From NCBI GenBank assembly GCA_028641055.1, contig CM054060.1, positions 165,010,416 through 165,074,415 of the forward strand: a DNA stretch of 64,000 nt, in the 5' to 3' direction. Source of the DNA: Alopecurus myosuroides. Its lineage: Eukaryota; Streptophyta; Magnoliopsida; Poales; Poaceae. This document shows, in pieces, positions 58,097-64,000 of this stretch. The translations under genes and the position numbers were made by a program. Position 1 is the stretch's first letter, and each line of letters begins with the position of its first letter. A model generated the notes under the pieces. The model saw nothing but the letters and a program-made list of their open reading frames with translations, made no database searches and was not told where the DNA came from.

Positions 58097-58719
58097 AGGG
58101 TATGCAATTACATACACTCCAAAAAAATGACGGCAAGAGCACGTTATTCTAGAAAAACCAGTGGTTCCACGGCATGTCGCTCTATGATCGTTATTGTGCC
58201 ATGTTTAAGCATTCCGGACTGAAAAATACTATAAGTGTTCAGCAAGGTACTACGGACACACACCGGATTTCTTTGATAAATTCTAACCTGAGTTTGCCGG
58301 TTCTCATAGATTACATTAACCTCTAGGCCTGCTTGGAGGACTGCTCACTTCCAGTTTGATGACTCACCGGATACAATTATCTGAAGATGGACAATCATCT
58401 GTTTTTAGAGCATTTCTAACACGACGATCCATTTGGTCGTGTCTTATTGTATTTGCAGGGCAAAAACGTGGCCCAACGAGCTGAACCATTTGGATAACGG
58501 ACGCATCTCGCGGCCGATCGGGTCCGTACACACCCATTTCTAGTTCAAATTTGCGACGGAAATGCATCCCACAGACGCATGTGGATAGCGCGTTGCGTTC
58601 CCACGGTCCTGGTCAAAGCGTGCCCCCTCGCCTCCTTTTCCCGGTCAACACTGTCCCTCACGCCTCATGGGCCTGCGTGATAGTGTTCCGACAGGCTGAG
58701 TTGTGAAACTATTCCACAT
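58097..58719. other. Unassigned DNA between LINE D and the copia relic
   Basis: No coding sequence recognised. A GC-rich patch at 58420-58690, opening with GAGCATTTCTAACACGACG, resembles the ends of some grass MITEs, but a matching second end was not found. Confidence 0.35.
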
Positions 58720-60370
58720 TGTTATATATATGTGCCAAACTTGTAGCTCAAATATTCACCTCCATGATCGTTTCATAGAAATATAATCATTCTTTCATGA
58801 TGGTTTTCCACTTCACTCTAAAACTATTTGAACTTTTCCAACGTTTCAGACTCGTGTTTTATTAAGTAAATGTACCCACCCATATCTATTTAAATCATCT
58901 GTGAAAGTAATGATATCAACTATGCACTGACACAGTCACTGAACCGCACATATCGGTATGTATGATTTCCAACAAATCCGTCGGCCATTTCATTGTGCCA
59001 AAAACAGGCTTCTAGTCATTTTGCCCATAAGGCATGGTTCACATGTCTCAAATGATTCATAATCAAGTGATTCTAGGAGTCTATCAGAATGGAGTTTCTT
59101 CACGCGTTTAACACCAATATGACCTAAGCGTCAATGCCACATGTATGCAACAATATCATCATCCAAGTTAATTCTTTTGGCATTCACATTATGAATATGT
59201 GTATCACTACTATCAAGATCCAAAAGAAATAAAACATTCTTCACAGGTGCATAACCATAAAATATATTGTTCTCGAACTTAAAATGAATAAATTTCTTGC
59301 ATCAAACAAGATCCAGATATGATGTTGCATGCACTAAATAAAAATTATTGAGATTCATGAATAATTTTGATGTTAAACAAAGATGTAGCGTCCCGACGGT
59401 GATCACATCAACCTTTGATCCATTGCTGACACGCATCATCACCTCATCTCTTGCTAGTTATCGTTTATTCCATAGTTCCTGTTTTGAGTAACATATGTTA
59501 GCAACCAAACCAGAATCAAATACACACACGCTACTGCGAGTACTAGTAATATATTCACCAATAACGTGTATATCGCATATACCTTTGCTCACTTTGCGGG
59601 CCTTCTTATCCACTAGATATTTGGGACAGCTTCGCTTCAAGTGCCCAGTGTCCTTGCAATAAAAACACTTAGTATCAGGCTTAGGGTCGTCCTTGGTCTT
59701 TTTCTCAGGTGCGACAACAGTTTTGCCGCGCTTCTTGGAGTTGCCCTTTGACTTTCATTTCTTTCCTTTCTTGAAATTATAGGTTTTATTGATCATCAAC
59801 ACTTGATGCTCCTTTTTTATCTCCACTTTAGCAGTTTTGAGCATTGACAAAGGGTAGGGAAGAGACTTCTTCATGCCTTGCATATTTTAGTTCATTATAA
59901 AGTTTTTGTAACTTGGTGGAAGTTATTGGAGAACACGATGAATTTCTAGCTCGTTGGGGATCGTTATTCCCAGAGCTATGAGTTTATCAGCGTGCTCGGA
60001 CATTTTGAGTATGTACTCGCTAACGGATCTCTTCTCTTCCATCATGCGGCTAAATAACTATTCTTGAGCTTCATAACTTTCAACGACAGCATGGGTATCG
60101 AAAATACTTTTCAATTCTCCCATTGTATCATAGGGGTTGTTATTCTCAAAACGCTTTTGCGGCTCCGGGTCTAAACGATAGAAAATGCCGCAGTGAAATA
60201 CAATGTGGTCCTCCTTGCAAGTCAGAAAAACATTTTCTCTTCCTCGGGAGTGTCATCAGCAAGCGGAGCACCTAGTAGCGCATCAAGAACATAGATTTTT
60301 TGACAAGAAGTGAGGAGAATCCTCAGGTTAAGGGCCTATTTGGTAAAGTTGCTTATGTTGTTTACTATTT
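58720..60370 (-). pseudogene. Copia gag, protease and integrase N-terminal relic (Angela/BARE-like)
   Basis: Read on the - strand from about 60370. The gag part is broken, then comes a CCHC knuckle CFYCKDTGHLKRSC (about 59669-59628) followed by PKYLVDKKARKVSKGI. The protease region follows (CVFDSGLVANICYSKQEL), where the usual active-site threonine of DTG is serine. The GAG-pre-integrase segment reads RLGHIGVKRVKKLHSDRLL and ETCEPCL near 59010-59140. Only the start of integrase follows before the element is lost near 58720; RT and the rest are absent. Stops and shifts are frequent. Confidence 0.75.
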
Positions 60371-61561
60371 TCTCTTTCTCCATGAACATATTAAAATTAA
60401 AAAAAAAGTGGTTCCATGATATCTAACATAATTCCAAAGAATATTTACACTAAGTTTATGATAGATTAAATTCAAGTTAATTCAAAATTACTACGTGAAG
60501 TCTGACTAAAAAACAATATCCCTTTAGTCGTTTATGTGGTTACACAAACCAAATTCACTACACCAAAACCGATCATCAGGTGAGATAGTGTAGCTGCAAA
60601 GGCGAACATCGAGATGTTCATCATATCATCCATATAGCTCATGCTTTAACTTTCATTTACGTGTTCCGAGGCCATGTATGCACATTCTAGGCTTGCTGAG
60701 TAAAATCGTAGTATTTGCATGTATAAATCTGGCTTACACCTATTGTATGCGAATGTTGAGTCTATCACACCCGATCATTATGTGATGTTTCGAAACGACA
60801 AACTTTATTAACGGTGCGTACTAAGAAAGAACACATTATTATATTGATATTAAGTGTGAGGATCGACTTACAATGCTACCATCGCAATCTAAGAAAAAAT
60901 AAGATGCATAAAAATGATTAACATCGTATGCATGAATAATGTGAGATGATATGGTCCTTCTGGATCTTGTGCATAATGGCACGATCTCAATCATTCTACC
61001 AGCGTGATACCAAGGTCCATGGCACCCCCTTCTCGATTATCCTCCCAAATTACAACATATCACATGGATATGATATCCGGCACACATGCCATAAAAGAAT
61101 AAGAAAACCATTAGGCTCATGTCCGTTTCTCATAATTTACAAGAAGGATCATCTCATACATCAAATTTTTAACACAGACTATATCACGTGCCCTACAAAA
61201 GCAAGTTAGACGCTTTTTCATTTATTTTTGCATGTTTTACGCGGTTTAGTTATTTCAAAGATAGAACCGTTCTTACCCATGAACAAGAAACTACAACGGT
61301 GATAAACAACTTATTAGCAACCTGTTGTAGATTAGATCTTAACTATAGTGGGAGAGACAGACCCCCGCCGGACACTTATGCAAAATAAATTACATGTCAA
61401 TCATGGAACAAGTCTCATGTACGTAGACATGTAAGGTTAGCATGGGCCGCTTCATCCCACTATGCCACCAAGATCCAAAATACACAAAGGAAGCAATAAC
61501 TTGATCATCATCGCCCACATACCCATATGTGTTATACCCATATAAAAAATCTACGAATAGA
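60371..61561 (-). other. Copia leader region
   Basis: 1.2 kb between primer site and gag with no recognised frame. It may hold later insertions: 60540-60560 (CACTACACCAAAACCGATCAT) looks like the end of a DNA transposon of the CACTA class, which I could not trace further. Confidence 0.4.
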
Positions 61562-61578
61562 TCCAACTCTGATACTAG
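61562..61578 (-). other. Copia primer binding site
   Basis: The - strand reads CTAGTATCAGAGTTGGAT directly after the LTR end, a near match to TGGTATCAGAGC of initiator tRNA-Met. It shows that the LTR acts as a 5' LTR for the gag relic at 58720-60370. Confidence 0.65.
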
Positions 61579-63193
61579 TGATGGGTTCATAGCATAGAAA
61601 ACAAAAAATTTCCTAGTGTAAGAACAACTAAGAGACCAAGATCTAATCTGGAGGATGCATTGAACAGGTAAAAAGAGTTCTAAAAGAACTAACCCTCGAA
61701 GACCAAAAGTGTTACGACATCGAATCCCGTGGACAATATAGACGAACACTTGCTGATCTCAAGATCGCGAAGAAGAGTGCTGCAATCCGGCAGCGCTTCC
61801 GCACTTGGTCACACGTACAACTCGATGATGACCTTCATTCCCTGATCCAGCGGGGCATCGTAAATATTAGATCCAGCGGAATCTCCAACAACACGATGGT
61901 GTGTGTGTATGGTGGAGAAAACTATTTGGTGATGGTTTCGCCAATCGGAGACAAGGAGGTGGAGCAGCAGGAGGAGGGATAGAGATGGGCTCAAGTGTGT
62001 AGGGAGAGGTAGCTTCCACCCCTCTATATAAGGATGGGTGCGGCAGCCCCTATGGGATGTGCCGGCCCCAAGGGGTGCCGCCACCTCTCCCCTCTTCATT
62101 CGAGTGGAGCTTCCACTCATGCTCACTCATGATCCTATTCAATGGGTGGACTTTCCACTACAAAACCCAAAGGTTTTCTTCATTGCATGAATAAAACATT
62201 TTTTTAATTGCTTATTTTAATATTTGTAAATCCTATTAATTAACAAACATTAACACTTACCCCCTTGAACTATTTTGACATTCCCTCAAACAATTCCGGT
62301 GCTTTCCAAATTTTCTCTCCAATATTCCGTCTCTACTCAAAAGCGTCGAAAAATGTTAAGTGTGTCACCCTACGTTCGTGAATAATATCGACATGATCAA
62401 GACAACTCTCTGATCAATAGTCAATAGCGGGACCTAGATATCCGCAAGGACTCCTACTCATTCAACGATGAATCTTGTGATTTCATGAACCATAAACGCC
62501 ATAACCAATTCCTTTTGTCTCATGATACTTTACTTATCCGATATATGATCATTGGTGTCAACTATAGCTAGTTTGATATCGTTACCGACAAGTAATCTTT
62601 ACTCGTTCTGTGATATGCCATCCTTGTGATCTAGTCACGTGCTTGCAAGCGATGTTGATGTCATATCACCGAGAGAGCCTATAGTATATCTCTATGTCAT
62701 TTGGATGGATAAATCCCACTCTCGATCCATGAGACTCAACTAACACTTTCAGAGTACCCAATGTTATCTTTATAGTCACCCTATTACGATGTCACGTTTG
62801 ATGTCATCAAAGCACTCTTCTGATGTTACTGATTGACACGATCTCATGGTCTAAGAATTAGGATTACTACGATGTGTTTGATATAACAATGTAAACTTAA
62901 TGACTTGATCGTATTTCTATACTAACTTTTGGTGTATTTTCATCATATCATTTTCGTAATGGCGTGATCTCGTTATTAATAACATCCAATGTTCATGATC
63001 ATAAAACCTTAATCATTAGTTAATCAATGAGTTAGTTAAACGAGACCGTTACTAATAACTCTTGATTGTTTATTAGACACACATGTACTAACTTTTCCGG
63101 TTAATACAATTATAATATGAGAAATAAACATTTATAAACATAGAATAAGATAATAGCCATTTTATTATTGCCATTTCACCTATATTCCTTTCA
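61579..63193 (-). repeat. Angela/BARE-like copia LTR
   Basis: About 1,615 bp on the - strand, from TGAAAGGAATATAGG to GAACCCATCA. Phrases such as GGCAATAATAAAATGG, GACCATGAGATCGTGT and a CTATATA promoter motif (about 62023) match the order found in wheat Angela-type LTRs. The ends are somewhat diverged from the family TGTTGG start. Confidence 0.75.
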
Positions 63194-63204
63194 TGCATTG
63201 CATC

Positions 63205-63222
63205 ACCTCCTCTCCTCTCCTT
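63205..63222 (-). other. Polypurine tract remnant on the pol side of the copia LTR
   Basis: The - strand reads AAGGAGAGGAGAGGAGG about 12 nt before the LTR start. This is where the tract that primes plus-strand synthesis should lie, so the same LTR also acts as the 3' LTR of the pol relic to its right. Confidence 0.55.
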
Positions 63223-63229
63223 GTGACCA

Positions 63230-64000
63230 TTTTTATTTTTCATTCTTTGCCGTAACCTATTGTACTTCACCGGATTTGTTTCGGCTCCTCTTAAGTAATT
63301 GAAGCAGTGCCATCTACCTTCCGTCAAATTTGAAGAAGAAACAAACCGAATCTCTAGTTGTTTGTTGTGTACTTTTTTTACAAGGTGAAAGTCTATCTCA
63401 TTATATTTGGTTCTTGCATGCAACACATCATTTACGGATAAAGTATATGGCACCTAAATTGTCACACAACAAACATAGAGACTGAACGGATTTAACTCCA
63501 AGTTCTTCAAGTAATGAGAGTAACCAAATCACCTCGGCTGTGGCACATGCAAGATACTTGTACTCAGATTCGGTAGTGGACCGAGAAAAAGTAGCTTTCT
63601 TCCTTGCACTCGAGGAAATAAGGTTTTTTTAGGGAATACGACACTTTATTGATCATAGAAAATCATTACAACGCGTCATCGGATGCATTCCAGAATAAAT
63701 CTGTAGAAACTTAAGAAATAAAAAGTCTACACGGAGCGAGCTAAATATATTTTGACTCATTACATTAACAACGAACATGATTGAAGACGGCAAAGCAAAG
63801 AAGACAGCAAAATCTCGAGTTGATTGATCGACGGTCATCCAGACAACCTGCTTAGTCAACATCTGAAAATGCATTAATAAATTTGAACTGGATTTAGTGA
63901 ACCTAGTGAACATGTGACCAACATGAGTGTGTTAAATATATCTAATAATGCGCTTAGTAGTGCTCCAATGCAGAGTAGTAATATTATGCAAATATCTGAC
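63230..64000 (-). pseudogene. Copia pol C-terminal (RNase H) relic, continues beyond window
   Basis: On the - strand the RT/RNase H junction comes first (KSSSNLLMHF, DQSTRDFAVFFALPSS). After a 160-bp insertion it resumes as [20 protein letters not shown], then [22 protein letters not shown] and ARTKYNEIDFHLVKK. These are the standard final blocks of Ty1/copia pol. Frames shift several times. It lies directly upstream, in element sense, of the polypurine tract and LTR at 61579-63193. Confidence 0.75.
63624..63783 (-). mobile_element. Short A-tailed retroposon in copia RNase H
   Basis: About 160 bp splits the RNase H frame cleanly. On the - strand it ends ...AATAAAGTGTCGTATTCCC followed by seven A, so it is a retroposed 3' end of a LINE or a SINE. 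No clear target duplication was found. Confidence 0.55.

Overview
This window is eukaryotic, and everything points to intergenic DNA from a large grass genome, most likely Triticeae (wheat, barley, rye or Aegilops). The evidence is Angela/BARE-like copia and Athila-like gypsy LTR sequence, several plant L1-type LINE copies, Stowaway MITEs, Helitron ends, and a fragment of plant mitochondrial nad6. I see no convincing host protein-coding gene and no tRNA or rRNA gene. Nearly every long open frame belongs to a transposable element or lies across one. Family names rest on remembered sequence patterns; no database was searched.

Layout. 1-9957: the 3' part of a Tat-lineage Ty3/gypsy element on the + strand. 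Its pol frame is intact, and between pol and the 3' LTR it carries a spliced gene on the opposite strand. 9958-14577: a 5'-truncated LINE. 14578-17990: a decayed gypsy element on the - strand with a chimeric organelle DNA fragment (plastid psbJ joined to mitochondrial nad6). About 18390-35360: the 3' end of an Athila-like gypsy element. A Helitron (21599-35014) interrupts its 3' LTR, and an 8.7-kb non-autonomous LTR element with 4.5-kb LTRs (22089-30803) interrupts the Helitron. 35777-38240: a LINE relic interrupted by a MITE, which is itself interrupted by a 1.2-kb retroposon. 41127-43204: a second, short Helitron. 43588-54373: another LINE relic, split at 45570 by a young 7.2-kb LTR element on the - strand whose only gene is a very long gag-like frame with a CCHC knuckle and no pol. 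54387-58096: two more LINE relics. 58720-64000: a copia element on the - strand in which one LTR has the end of pol on one side and a primer binding site with gag on the other.

How it fits together. No host pathway is encoded here; the window is a record of nested insertions. Exact target-site duplications or ends support several layers: CCACC around the long-LTR element, TAGCA around the 7.2-kb element, a 14-bp duplication around the retroposon, and A/T target sites around both Helitrons. Autonomous machinery (gypsy pol, LINE ORF2) sits beside non-autonomous elements (long-LTR element, pol-less gag element, both Helitrons, MITEs) that must use enzymes supplied from elsewhere. The features with the best claim to unusual biology are the intact antisense gene at 5275-8449 and the pol-less gag-like element at 45570-52756.
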